In this document: positions 1-6,402 of the stretch, piece after piece
How the letters are laid out: every line of letters starts with the position of its first letter
Numbering within the stretch: the first letter of the stretch is position 1
Origin: an uncultured Pleurocapsa sp.
Lineage (GTDB): Bacteria > Cyanobacteriota > Cyanobacteriia > Cyanobacteriales > Xenococcaceae
NCBI GenBank assembly: GCA_937884735.1
Contig: CAKZYI010000937.1
Span: 1 to 7,413, forward strand
DNA: 7,413 nucleotides
Reading direction: 5' to 3'
Notes under the pieces: model-generated
The model's database searches: none
Told to the model about the DNA's origin: nothing
The model's input: only the letters and a program-made list of their open reading frames with translations
Program-made: the position numbers and the translations under genes

Positions 1-3
1 TAT

Positions 4-2367
4 TCAAATCGAATAGGATTCAATAATTAATGTTACGCCATTTCCCGCGCAGAAGGTATTTGTTCCAATCGAAGAATTTGAGCCAATACTTAATATATTT
101 ACCGTTAAATTTAAGTTTCCAGCATACACCACGGCAAAAGTAGCTGTACCCACATTTGCACCATCTATTAGGGTAAGAAAATCGCTGATTATATTCAAAT
201 CTCCTGCATTTTGTCCTAAAGTTCCCGTACTGATGCTGGCTTTGCCCTGTAATGATATTTCTTCTGCGTTGATGGTTAAATTTCCTCCTTCACCGATAAA
301 AGGAAAGGTGGTAACTGTCGCGCCATCTCTTACTACCAAACTTGGCGTATTAATCGTCAAATCTCCCGACTTGCCTACCTCTTCGGTGCTGGTAGTGATA
401 GTCGCCCCGCCACGAAATATTAGATCTTCTGGGCTATTAGGAATAAAAACCCCAGTTTCTCTGCCAACAACTTCAATTGATTCGGTGGCATTGATTATAA
501 TATCTCCCCCGTCGCCACTGGTATTATCTCCCGCAGTAGTGGCTATGCCAGAAAAGTTATCAAAAAATTCGGGAAGTTCGGCATCATTGATTACCCTAAT
601 ACGACGGGCATCAATAGTTAAATCTCCTGCATCGGCAATACCAAAATCTCCCCTGGTATATAAAGTGCCGTTTCTCACTACCAAATCTTCGCTAGCTTCT
701 ACCGTCACGTCGCCTCCTACGGCATTTTGTACCGTACCCAGGTTGGCTTGAGTCTCATCTCTAGTTAGGGTTATGAGAGATGTATTTTCTAGCAGGATCG
801 ATTTACCTTTTAAAGTAATTCCCTCCGTTTCCCCATCCCCGCCAATACGATTAATAATTCGCACATCATCCGCCAGTAAAGTCTCCCCTGTGGTAATTTT
901 TAAATGCCCCGAAACCGCACCAACCGTACTAATATCTCCCAGGCGATCGAGTTTTCCTGGGGCGGTAAAGGTTATATCTCCCGCAGCATCAAAGAAAATA
1001 TCCCCTGCTTCGCCTAAAGCATTCGCCAGGACGAAATTAGTTGAGGATATTGCCCCATTGCTACTCGTTACCTGAATATTCCCTGCATTGTCTGTACCAG
1101 GTAGAGTATTAATCGGTACAAAATCGCTTTCTAGTCTGGCTACCCCAGGATTATTGATAAAGCCACTAATTAAAAATCCTGTAGTAATATCTCCTTGTGC
1201 AGTAAGATTAATATCGCCCCCGTCTCCTGCTGCATTTCCCGTAATAATTTGGCTGTCAGTAGCCAAACTTATCTGACTCGTATTGCTACTTCCTCCCTCT
1301 ATATTTACATCTCCTCCATTGGTAATAATTGCCGAAGTAGGATTCATCGTAAAGCTGGCTATTTCCATATTCCCGTTACTCGCCAAAGCTTCGTTATTAA
1401 ATTTGGTAGTAAAGTTACCGCCAGCTAAAGAGATAATGCGATCGCTTTTTATCTCGAAAGATCGCCCTGTTTCAAAGGTAAGATTGTTATTACTTAGGCT
1501 AGTAAGATCGTCATCAACCGTAATATCATTATCCGCTTGCAGCACCACATTACTATTCGCTAAAGTTTGAGAAATAGATTTCCCGCTAATAGCCTGATTC
1601 TCTTGAATTAAAATGTTCTGCGAATCTAATAAAAAAGTTCCCACACCAGCATCAAGTGAACTGGTGTCTAAAGTACCCGTAAAATCAATGTCCGTACCCG
1701 AAACTTCAATAAAACCACCAGGGGCAATCAAAGCACCGCTATGACCTACTTTTTGCCCTAATAAGCTTAGATTCTGCCCGTCACCGACTTCTAATGTACC
1801 CTGATTATCGATCTCACCAGAATTACCTCCATACTGCAAGTCAGGAGTAATATTAACCGTCAACAAAGGTAGCGCATCGGTGTTAACCGCGCTAAACTCG
1901 CCATTATCAAAAATCAGGCTTTCTGCTGTAGTCGCTAAAAAAGAACCAGCAACATCCAAACTGGCATTTTCCCCAAAGACTATTCCGTTAGGATTAATTA
2001 AATATAAATTAGCCCCACCATTTACCCCCAACGTACCAAAGATCTCCGAGATACTGTTCCCTGTAACGCGAGTCAGAATATTAGAAATATCACTGGGGTT
2101 GGCAAAATATACCTGTTGCCCTTGGGGTATACTGAATTCGCTAAAGCTATGAAATAAATTCTCGCCCCGAATTGCACCGCCTTCAATCAGATCTCTAAAT
2201 TGCTGTGGGGTAACTACCGAACTTTCCTCGCCTAAACTAGTATCGGGGATAACCTGTGCCTCAACTTGAAGTGAAGACAAAACCGTAGCCACAAAGCCAA
2301 AGGAGAACAAGCCGACGGAGATAATCTTGCATTGCGTAGCTATGCCGTTAGGCTTATCGCATTTCAT
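4..2367 (-). CDS. Filamentous haemagglutinin N-terminal (TPS) domain beta-helix exoprotein, probably truncated at its C-terminus
   Basis: This 787-residue product is a predicted secreted adhesin-like protein of the two-partner secretion type. Residues 1-37 form a signal peptide: basic residue K14, hydrophobic stretch about 15-31, likely cleavage after VEA (35-37) before QVIPD. Residues about 40-160 match the haemagglutinin N-terminal secretion domain, with the hallmark NPNGI at 125-129 inside ANLYLINPNGIVFG. The rest is Gly/Asn/Thr/Ser-rich beta-helix, with coils opening (A/G/S)G(D/N)(L/I)xI from about residue 550 on. The family normally exits through a TpsB (FhaC-like) outer membrane pore, which is not in this window. 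The ATG at 2365-2367 is chosen because it gives a complete signal peptide, although no clear Shine-Dalgarno precedes it. Two oddities: residues 3-12 are encoded by a short interspersed repeat, and the TGA at 4-6 falls mid-coil, so the protein is probably shortened. It is divergent from the DUF928 gene. The family call is firm; the adhesin role is inferred. Confidence 0.92.
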   Translation of the reverse strand: MKCDKPNGIATQCKIISVGLFSFGFVATVLSSLQVEAQVIPDTSLGEESSVVTPQQFRDLIEGGAIRGENLFHSFSEFSIPQGQQVYFANPSDISNILTRVTGNSISEIFGTLGVNGGANLYLINPNGIVFGENASLDVAGSFLATTAESLIFDNGEFSAVNTDALPLLTVNITPDLQYGGNSGEIDNQGTLEVGDGQNLSLLGQKVGHSGALIAPGGFIEVSGTDIDFTGTLDTSSLDAGVGTFLLDSQNILIQENQAISGKSISQTLANSNVVLQADNDITVDDDLTSLSNNNLTFETGRSFEIKSDRIISLAGGNFTTKFNNEALASNGNMEIASFTMNPTSAIITNGGDVNIEGGSSNTSQISLATDSQIITGNAAGDGGDINLTAQGDITTGFLISGFINNPGVARLESDFVPINTLPGTDNAGNIQVTSSNGAISSTNFVLANALGEAGDIFFDAAGDITFTAPGKLDRLGDISTVGAVSGHLKITTGETLLADDVRIINRIGGDGETEGITLKGKSILLENTSLITLTRDETQANLGTVQNAVGGDVTVEASEDLVVRNGTLYTRGDFGIADAGDLTIDARRIRVINDAELPEFFDNFSGIATTAGDNTSGDGGDIIINATESIEVVGRETGVFIPNSPEDLIFRGGATITTSTEEVGKSGDLTINTPSLVVRDGATVTTFPFIGEGGNLTINAEEISLQGKASISTGTLGQNAGDLNIISDFLTLIDGANVGTATFAVVYAGNLNLTVNILSIGSNSSIGTNTFCAGNGVTLIIESYSI
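7..369 (-). repeat. Tandem beta-helix coil repeats at the C-terminal end of the exoprotein
   Basis: Four consecutive protein repeats of 26-28 residues occupy residues 667-774, followed by a 13-residue partial unit at 775-787. The units open SGDLTINTPSLVV, GGNLTINAEEISL, AGDLNIISDFLTL, AGNLNLTVNILSI and GNGVTLIIESYSI. Each complete unit continues with a turn and a second strand (for example DGATVTTF, SSIGTNTF). The last unit aligns with the first 13 positions of the others and then meets the TGA stop. These are coils of a right-handed beta-helix. They are a protein-level repeat; the DNA is not closely conserved between units. Confidence 0.75.
2334..2360 (-). repeat. Short interspersed repeat, copy A, inside the exoprotein leader
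   Basis: Read on the minus strand, this stretch contains in order GCGAT, AAGCCTA, ACGGCATA and GCTACGC. It closely resembles copy B at 5171-5195, differing by a few small insertions and substitutions. Here it encodes residues 3-12 of the exoprotein, just upstream of the hydrophobic part of the signal peptide, an unusual place for repeat DNA. Similar GC-rich palindromic elements are scattered through many cyanobacterial genomes. Assignment to a named repeat family would need a genome search. Confidence 0.5.
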
Positions 2368-2438
2368 TTATTAATAATTGCTGTAAGTCACGCAGTAAAA
2401 CATTGATAAAATTTTAAATTAAAAGTAGAACAAAAATC

Positions 2439-2456
2439 TTAGCTTTTATAAGCTAA
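2439..2456. promoter_or_regulatory. Inverted repeat TTAGCTT-TTAT-AAGCTAA (hairpin or operator)
   Basis: Perfect 7-base arms at 2439-2445 and 2450-2456 enclose a TTAT loop. Further out, A-run 2432-2436 and T-run 2460-2464 could extend the pairing past a small internal mismatch. On either strand the hairpin is followed by a T-run, so it could end transcription from both sides. Its position between divergent genes makes a regulator binding site equally plausible. Confidence 0.4.
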
Positions 2457-2465
2457 AAGTTTTTA

Positions 2466-2476
2466 TTTGTAACAAA
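2466..2476. promoter_or_regulatory. Palindrome TTTGT-A-ACAAA, possible operator
   Basis: A perfect 11-base palindrome with a single central A lies in the divergent promoter region, 10 bases beyond the stem-loop at 2439-2456. Its size and symmetry suit a dimeric DNA-binding regulator. In AT-rich DNA, however, such a match can arise by chance. Confidence 0.25.
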
Positions 2477-2492
2477 GCTAGAAAAGTAATAA

Positions 2493-2515
2493 AAGTCAGA
2501 TAAAAAATATGACTT
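2493..2515. promoter_or_regulatory. Inverted repeat AAGTCA-N11-TGACTT, possible operator
   Basis: Perfect 6-base arms at 2493-2498 and 2510-2515 are separated by 11 bases, about one helical turn between half-sites. The repeat lies 33 bases before the DUF928 start codon and directly abuts the HIP1 octamer at 2516. The spacing fits a dimeric regulator, but no regulator gene is visible to pair with it. Confidence 0.3.
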
Positions 2516-2523
2516 GCGATCGC
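2516..2523. repeat. HIP1 octamer GCGATCGC (one of nine)
   Basis: HIP1 is the highly over-represented octameric palindrome of many cyanobacterial genomes. This is the only intergenic copy. Others start at 1438, 3376, 4466, 4816, 5370, 5561, 6106 and 6655. Nine exact copies in 7.4 kb far exceed chance for an AT-rich sequence and are the best taxonomic evidence in the window. Confidence 0.9.
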
Positions 2524-2548
2524 TATTTTATTTATTTGTGTTTTATAT

Positions 2549-3220
2549 ATGTTTAAGTTTCAGTCTTTAATTAGACAACTATTAATAGCTATCTACATCT
2601 TGTCATTGTTAGGGCGATCGGTAAAAGCCGAATTGGAAATCAAACCGATAAAAAATGATTCTGATTCTGAAGAGAAAATAGTTTTTAACGACGACTTCGA
2701 TCCCCCAGGAGATGATAAGCCAAAAGATACTGGTGCAGGTGGCTCTCGCGATGGGCTTCGATGTAATCCTGACGAACAACCGATACGGGCTATAATGCCT
2801 CCTGGTAATTTTGGTTTGACTACCAAAGCACAACAAAATATTTACCTTCACTTACCAGAAACTTCGGCAAGGCAAGTAGTATTAGCGATACAAAATGAAA
2901 ATAAAACTATTTATGAAAGAAGTTTTTTACCTATTGAAACTAATAATAATATCGCTAGCTTTTCCCTACCCAAAAATCAATTAAATCTTGAAGCTGGTAA
3001 AAACTATCAGTGGAAAATATCAGTGATTTGTGGCGAATATTCTAAGCCAGGCGATCCGACTTTTACTGGCTGGATACAAAGAGTCGAACCGACAGCTATT
3101 CAAAAACAGTTGAGTAATAAAACTAGTAAAGAACAAATTCAATATCTAGCCGAAAATGGTTACTGGTACGATTTAATGGATAAAATCTATTTGCAAAACA
3201 ATAGGCAAAAGATTTTATAA
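2549..3220 (+). CDS. DUF928 domain-containing exported protein
   Basis: This 223-residue protein matches the cyanobacterial DUF928 family, whose biochemical role is unknown. Residues 1-27 look like a signal peptide: basic K3 and R9, hydrophobic 11-22, cleavage after SVKA before ELE. An acidic, low-complexity linker (about 35-68, including DPPGDDKPKD) precedes the conserved domain. Family landmarks are C72 followed by RAIMPPGNFGLT (80-91), LPETSA (102-107), EAGKNYQWKISVIC (148-161), GWIQRVEP (174-181) and AENGYWYD (201-208). The two cysteines, C72 and C161, could form a disulphide in the periplasm. The ATG at 2549 is chosen for the complete signal peptide; there is no clear Shine-Dalgarno. It is divergent from the exoprotein gene and convergent with the HicB gene. 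DUF928 genes recur beside haemagglutinin-like and CHASE2 genes, suggesting a role in surface protein biogenesis or function (inference). Confidence 0.9.
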   Translation: MFKFQSLIRQLLIAIYILSLLGRSVKAELEIKPIKNDSDSEEKIVFNDDFDPPGDDKPKDTGAGGSRDGLRCNPDEQPIRAIMPPGNFGLTTKAQQNIYLHLPETSARQVVLAIQNENKTIYERSFLPIETNNNIASFSLPKNQLNLEAGKNYQWKISVICGEYSKPGDPTFTGWIQRVEPTAIQKQLSNKTSKEQIQYLAENGYWYDLMDKIYLQNNRQKIL

Positions 3221-3278
3221 TTAATAAAAGAGATACACACAATTGCTGATAAAAATACTAATAATTAAACTGTGCACG

Positions 3279-3509
3279 TTAAGTACTTGAGACTTCAAAA
3301 GTAGTAACCAAACGAGGTGAAGTATTAAGCATGGGAAATTCTTCTAAATAAAGTTCTGTTGCTTCTTTTAAGTTAGCGATCGCTTCTTCTACAGTTTCAC
3401 CTTGACTGGCTGTTCTCACTTCGGGACACTCTGCTACATATACATCTTCTTCCCAATGCAAAATAGCGATCATAGTTCTATTTTTGCTAGCTGTAGATTC
3501 CATACTCAT
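3279..3509 (-). CDS. hicB: HicB family type II antitoxin, apparently without HicA
   Basis: A 76-residue protein with the HicB partial RNase-H-like fold: a strand MIAILHWEEDVYVAECPEV (13-31), then SQGETVEEAIANLKEATELYLEEF (35-58), the classic HicB helix. It has no extra C-terminal DNA-binding domain, so it is the short HicB form. HicB normally neutralises HicA, a small double-stranded-RNA-binding-fold mRNA interferase encoded next to it. Only 58 bases lie downstream before the convergent DUF928 stop, and the 60 bases upstream are non-coding, so no HicA fits here. The start at 3507-3509 gives the longest form. ATGs at 3501-3503 and 3471-3473 are alternatives; the last starts right at the conserved domain. 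None has a strong Shine-Dalgarno. It may be a solitary antitoxin, or may work with a HicA elsewhere. Confidence 0.82.
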   Translation of the reverse strand: MSMESTASKNRTMIAILHWEEDVYVAECPEVRTASQGETVEEAIANLKEATELYLEEFPMLNTSPRLVTTFEVSST

Positions 3510-3569
3510 AAAATTTAATAATCCAATCTGGCTCTAGTTTAATTTATTCATAACCTAAAAAAACACTAA

Positions 3570-3908
3570 CTAAATATCTAAAGCGATCACTAAGGCTTTA
3601 TTTAGTTCTTTAAGTTTAATTGCCGATAAATTTCCGAGTAATTTAATTAATCTAGGTTTAGCTAAAACCCTTACTTGGTCTGCCATCGCAATAGAATCCC
3701 TAGTTAACCCACTTTCTGACTTTTTGATTAAGACTTGGGTTGGGAATACTCGCTTCCCCGATCTATAAGTAGTGCAGGGAACGGCTAAGACTACTGGACT
3801 ATGTTGGTTGATAGCATCTCGGCTCACTATTATGACAGGGCGTGTTCCCCCTTGTTCCGAGCCTTCAAAGGGTTCGAGTCGGGCGGTATAAATTTCTCCT
3901 CGTTTCAT
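3570..3908 (-). CDS. mazF: MazF/PemK family type II toxin (endoribonuclease)
   Basis: This 112-residue protein is a MazF-like mRNA interferase, predicted to cut single-stranded RNA and arrest growth when free of its antitoxin. Landmarks are RGEIYTARLEPFEGSEQGGTRP (3-24), VPCTTYR (43-49) and DSIAMADQVRVL (71-82). R23 and T46 align by motif with catalytic R29 and T52 of E. coli MazF (GHRP and VPCTT), so the active site looks intact. I place the start at 3906-3908 because it begins MKRGEIY, as the family does, and forms an ATGA overlap with the antitoxin stop at 3905-3907. An ATG at 3924-3926 would add six residues but overlap the antitoxin further. The overlap suggests translational coupling, keeping toxin at or below antitoxin level. 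The gene ends with TAG. Confidence 0.92.
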   Translation of the reverse strand: MKRGEIYTARLEPFEGSEQGGTRPVIIVSRDAINQHSPVVLAVPCTTYRSGKRVFPTQVLIKKSESGLTRDSIAMADQVRVLAKPRLIKLLGNLSAIKLKELNKALVIALDI

Positions 3909-4174
3909 GCTTCTTCTGTTTGCCAAGCTTCCCAGCTAGCCGAGGCAAATTCAGTTTCCATCTGCATTACTTCCTGTTGATATTCAGGATCTTGCGTCAT
4001 TTCTATAAGGGCAGAATCTATCTCTGCACGTTCTATCGCTGCGATCTCTTTCTCTAATGCTTGGGCAAATAAGTTGTTTCTACTATTGATTTTGCCTTCT
4101 CTGATTATTCGATCCGCACGCGCTAACAATTCTGCGGACAAAGTAATTGTGGTACGAATCTTATTTTGTTTCAT
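3905..4174 (-). CDS. MazE-like ribbon-helix-helix antitoxin
   Basis: An 89-residue protein immediately upstream of, and overlapping, the MazF toxin gene. Residues 7-13 (RTTITLS) form the DNA-binding strand of a ribbon-helix-helix fold, followed by helices about 14-28 and 31-49. Residues 50-89 are rich in Glu, with an EFASASWEAWQ segment that probably wraps round the toxin, as in other MazE-type antitoxins (inference). Antitoxin-first order is usual for this toxin family. The pair is probably autoregulated by antitoxin or complex binding its own promoter; an inverted repeat at 4184-4197 is a candidate operator. No Shine-Dalgarno is evident. The CHASE2 gene ends 98 bases upstream on the same strand, so readthrough from it is possible. 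Confidence 0.85.
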   Translation of the reverse strand: MKQNKIRTTITLSAELLARADRIIREGKINSRNNLFAQALEKEIAAIERAEIDSALIEMTQDPEYQQEVMQMETEFASASWEAWQTEEA

Positions 4175-4183
4175 TGCTTGTCT

Positions 4184-4197
4184 AAAATTACAATTTT
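4184..4197. promoter_or_regulatory. Inverted repeat AAAATT-AC-AATTTT, candidate operator of the mazEF pair
   Basis: Perfect 6-base arms with a 2-base spacer lie 9 bases before the antitoxin start. The position fits an operator for ribbon-helix-helix autorepression. The sequence is pure AT-rich symmetry and could be fortuitous. Confidence 0.3.
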
Positions 4198-4272
4198 TTT
4201 GATGACTAATTTGATGTCTATTTCAGCATATCTTATTGCCGTAGATATCTGCATCCCTAAAGCTCCATTTAA

Positions 4273-6072
4273 TTAACTAAGCAATTGTTCGATTAATTCT
4301 TGATTTTTCTGATTTTCTCCTTGTTTTAATAATTCAAAGGCAACTTTATTTACTGTAGGCTGTTCTTGAGAAATTGAATTTAATTGTCTAATGGTTTCTT
4401 TTAACTGCATAGTGGCTAACTGTCTTTGAGTGACGATCGCAACTAAAATAGCAGCAACAGTAAATGCGATCGCCATTGGCATTACTGGCAACCATAATCC
4501 TTGTAAGAATGTTAGATAAGTCAGGAAAATTATTGTGACTAAAATGAGGATTAAAGAAGTTGCGCCGATCCAAAACATCCGCCTCCGCCAACTGAGATAA
4601 GATCCAACTACCGCACTAATTAGAATACACAGCCATTCAATACCTTCAGAAACAGGATGTAACATTTCTCTACCGTTAATAGCTGCACTCAGAAGTTGGG
4701 AAATAATATTGGCATGAATTGTTACCCATGCCATTTGTTTACCAGGTTGCCAAGTACTAAAGGGAGTAGGAGAAAGATCGCTGGTGGTATCTGCTGTCGA
4801 TCCGATTAAGATAATGCGATCGCGAATTGCTTGGTTGGGAATTTTATTGGCTAAAAGTTGTGAAAGGGAATAGTGAGTAAAGCGATCTAATGTACTGCGA
4901 TAATTAATTAAAATCTGATATCCCCCTGCATCAGCGCGGACATAACTACCATCGTTGCCTTGGAAAGGAACTAAGATAGCTTTACCTAGTTTGATCGCCG
5001 AAGTGGGATTAGTCACAGGTTGGGGTTTAATATTTTCTGCTTGCAAGTATTTTAGAGCTAGTCTGAGGGCAAAACTACGCTCGACATTTTGATGGTTGCG
5101 TATAGATAATAATGCACGGCGAATTGTACCATCGTGATCGAATATCTGATCGGCAAAACCAACTCGATTTGCGGAAGCATAGCCGTAGGCATCGCTTTTG
5201 GCTAATGCTGGCGGTGGGGGAATTTTTGCCCCCACTACTTTTTCTATGCCGATTAAATTATGTGTAGCTGTAAATAGCTGCTGTAATTCTGTCTCTCCTG
5301 GCGGTATGGGTAAATCTCGATACAGATTTAGTCCAATAACTCTGGGTTGGTAGTCAATTAACTTATTCAGCGATCGCGCTAAAATGCGATCTGAGATGGG
5401 AAACTGTCCCAAGTTTTGAATATCCGACTCGTCAATAGTAATAATAGTTAGGCGATTACAGCTTACTACAGGGCGTTGTTGAAAATATAAATCGAGGGTG
5501 GTTAATTCTAATCCTTGTAATGCTCCTGTCTGACGCAGGAAAATTGTCAGACTAAAAACTGCGATCGCGACTATACCGATCCAGCTTTTAGGAATACGCA
5601 ACTGCTTGACTTTTTTTTGGGCATTATGGCGGGCGACTATAATTAGTCGATTAGCTTCTTGGACTGCATATAGGGCAAACTGAGCCTTTTCTTTTTCAGT
5701 TGAGATGCGGACTAAATCTCTTTCGGTTGACTGTTGGGTTAATTGCTGACTGGCATTGAGAAAACGATAGTCAGAGTCGCTTAACTGTTTGTTTTCTGCC
5801 CAAGCTAAAGCTTCTTGTAATTGTAGCCCTGTCAATAAATGACTATCTGTGCCATCTTTTAACCAAGCCTCAAATTTAATTCTGTAAGGGCGCAAATTAT
5901 TTAATTGCTGTTCTACCCATTGGGTATTAAATACGGCTTGATAGATGGGATTTTTAACTTGAAGATAGTTGTTTTCTTTAATAACTAAACCAGATAGAAG
6001 TAGTTCTAATTGTTCTGGATTGTTGTTACTTACTATTGGTTTAGATTGCAGAATTTGTTGATAGATACCCAA
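4273..6072 (-). CDS. CHASE2 domain membrane sensor, C-terminal part of the interrupted gene
   Basis: This 599-residue open piece holds a membrane helix at about 163-179, then CHASE2 at about 185-465, then three membrane helices (about 476-493, 499-518, 526-547) and a short cytoplasmic tail. CHASE2 is an extracytoplasmic sensor domain of unknown ligand. Recognisable blocks are LDLYFQQRP (194-201), ITIDESDIQNLGQFPISD (211-228), NRVGFADQIFDHDGTIRR (302-319) and RDRIILIGSTADTTSDL (417-433). Residues 1-160 belong to the tail of the AAA-like region (QILQSKPIV, LLLSGLVIKENNYLQVKNPIY). The only possible start near its beginning is TTG at 6070-6072, inside that domain, with AGCAGG only three bases upstream; the first internal Met is residue 447. 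It was therefore probably never a gene on its own. Unlike CHASE2 kinases and cyclases, it has no output domain after the membrane helices. Confidence 0.8.
   Translation of the reverse strand: MGIYQQILQSKPIVSNNNPEQLELLLSGLVIKENNYLQVKNPIYQAVFNTQWVEQQLNNLRPYRIKFEAWLKDGTDSHLLTGLQLQEALAWAENKQLSDSDYRFLNASQQLTQQSTERDLVRISTEKEKAQFALYAVQEANRLIIVARHNAQKKVKQLRIPKSWIGIVAIAVFSLTIFLRQTGALQGLELTTLDLYFQQRPVVSCNRLTIITIDESDIQNLGQFPISDRILARSLNKLIDYQPRVIGLNLYRDLPIPPGETELQQLFTATHNLIGIEKVVGAKIPPPPALAKSDAYGYASANRVGFADQIFDHDGTIRRALLSIRNHQNVERSFALRLALKYLQAENIKPQPVTNPTSAIKLGKAILVPFQGNDGSYVRADAGGYQILINYRSTLDRFTHYSLSQLLANKIPNQAIRDRIILIGSTADTTSDLSPTPFSTWQPGKQMAWVTIHANIISQLLSAAINGREMLHPVSEGIEWLCILISAVVGSYLSWRRRMFWIGATSLILILVTIIFLTYLTFLQGLWLPVMPMAIAFTVAAILVAIVTQRQLATMQLKETIRQLNSISQEQPTVNKVAFELLKQGENQKNQELIEQLLS
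5171..5195 (-). repeat. Short interspersed repeat, copy B, inside the CHASE2 coding region
   Basis: On the minus strand this reads GCGAT, GCCTACGGC, TATGCT, TCCGC, an imperfect palindrome around GCCTACGGC. It closely resembles copy A at 2334-2360. It encodes roughly SDAYGYASA (residues 293-301 of the C-terminal piece), just before the conserved NRVGFAD block. The peptide looks like an in-frame insertion into an otherwise standard CHASE2 domain. Confidence 0.5.
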
Positions 6073-6402
6073 TAACCTGCTGGCATTACGGGGATTATAT
6101 AACAGGCGATCGCGAATTGTTTTGAGATGTTCTGGTTCGTCTTGTGCTTCCCAATTATTGATAATATACTTATGTACGATTCGATCTACTAACTTAGCGG
6201 TTGATGTATTGTTTTTAGAGTGTTTTTCTACTATTAATTGACTTAGCTTTTGGGTCTAAAAAGGTTGTCCGCTTGTCCAAACTAAAATATGCTGCATTAC
6301 AGTGCGAGGCTGACTAACATCTCTCAAACCTGCAATCAAAGGCGCGGTTTCTGCTAGTTGAAATCCTTTCAGCGAGATCGCTTTGCCAATATTAAAGTGA
6401 GT

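Larger units (their letters stand above)
2368..2548. promoter_or_regulatory. Divergent promoter region between the exoprotein and DUF928 genes
   Basis: These 181 bases separate two divergently transcribed genes for exported proteins, so both promoters should lie here. The region is very AT-rich. It contains three inverted repeats (2439-2456, 2466-2476, 2493-2515) and a HIP1 octamer at 2516-2523. I could not assign -35/-10 pairs with confidence. Neither flanking start codon has a clear Shine-Dalgarno sequence. Confidence 0.55.

Noticed and set aside
233..2152. Several plus-strand open frames inside the exoprotein gene (for example 233-751, 773-1075, 1880-2152)
   Set aside because: They are antisense shadows of the beta-helix repeats: low complexity, Ser/Pro/Val-rich, with no domains or signals, while the minus-strand frame is clearly coding.
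2593..2851. Two minus-strand frames opposite the DUF928 gene
   Set aside because: They overlap a well-supported DUF928 coding region and show no recognisable family features.
3221..3278. Terminator between the convergent DUF928 and hicB genes
   Set aside because: A terminator is expected here, but I find only the short palindrome GTGCAC and no stem with a T-run.
3842..4057. Plus-strand 71-codon frame across the mazEF overlap
   Set aside because: It is antisense to two confidently identified genes, with composition typical of a shadow frame.
4388..4591. Minus-strand 67-codon frame inside the CHASE2 gene
   Set aside because: It lies in another frame of the membrane-helix region of CHASE2 and has no family features.
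6259..6402. Separate small gene between the two TAG codons
   Set aside because: The 48 codons are continuous with the ATPase domain on both sides; the only Met lies late in the stretch. It is the middle of the interrupted gene.
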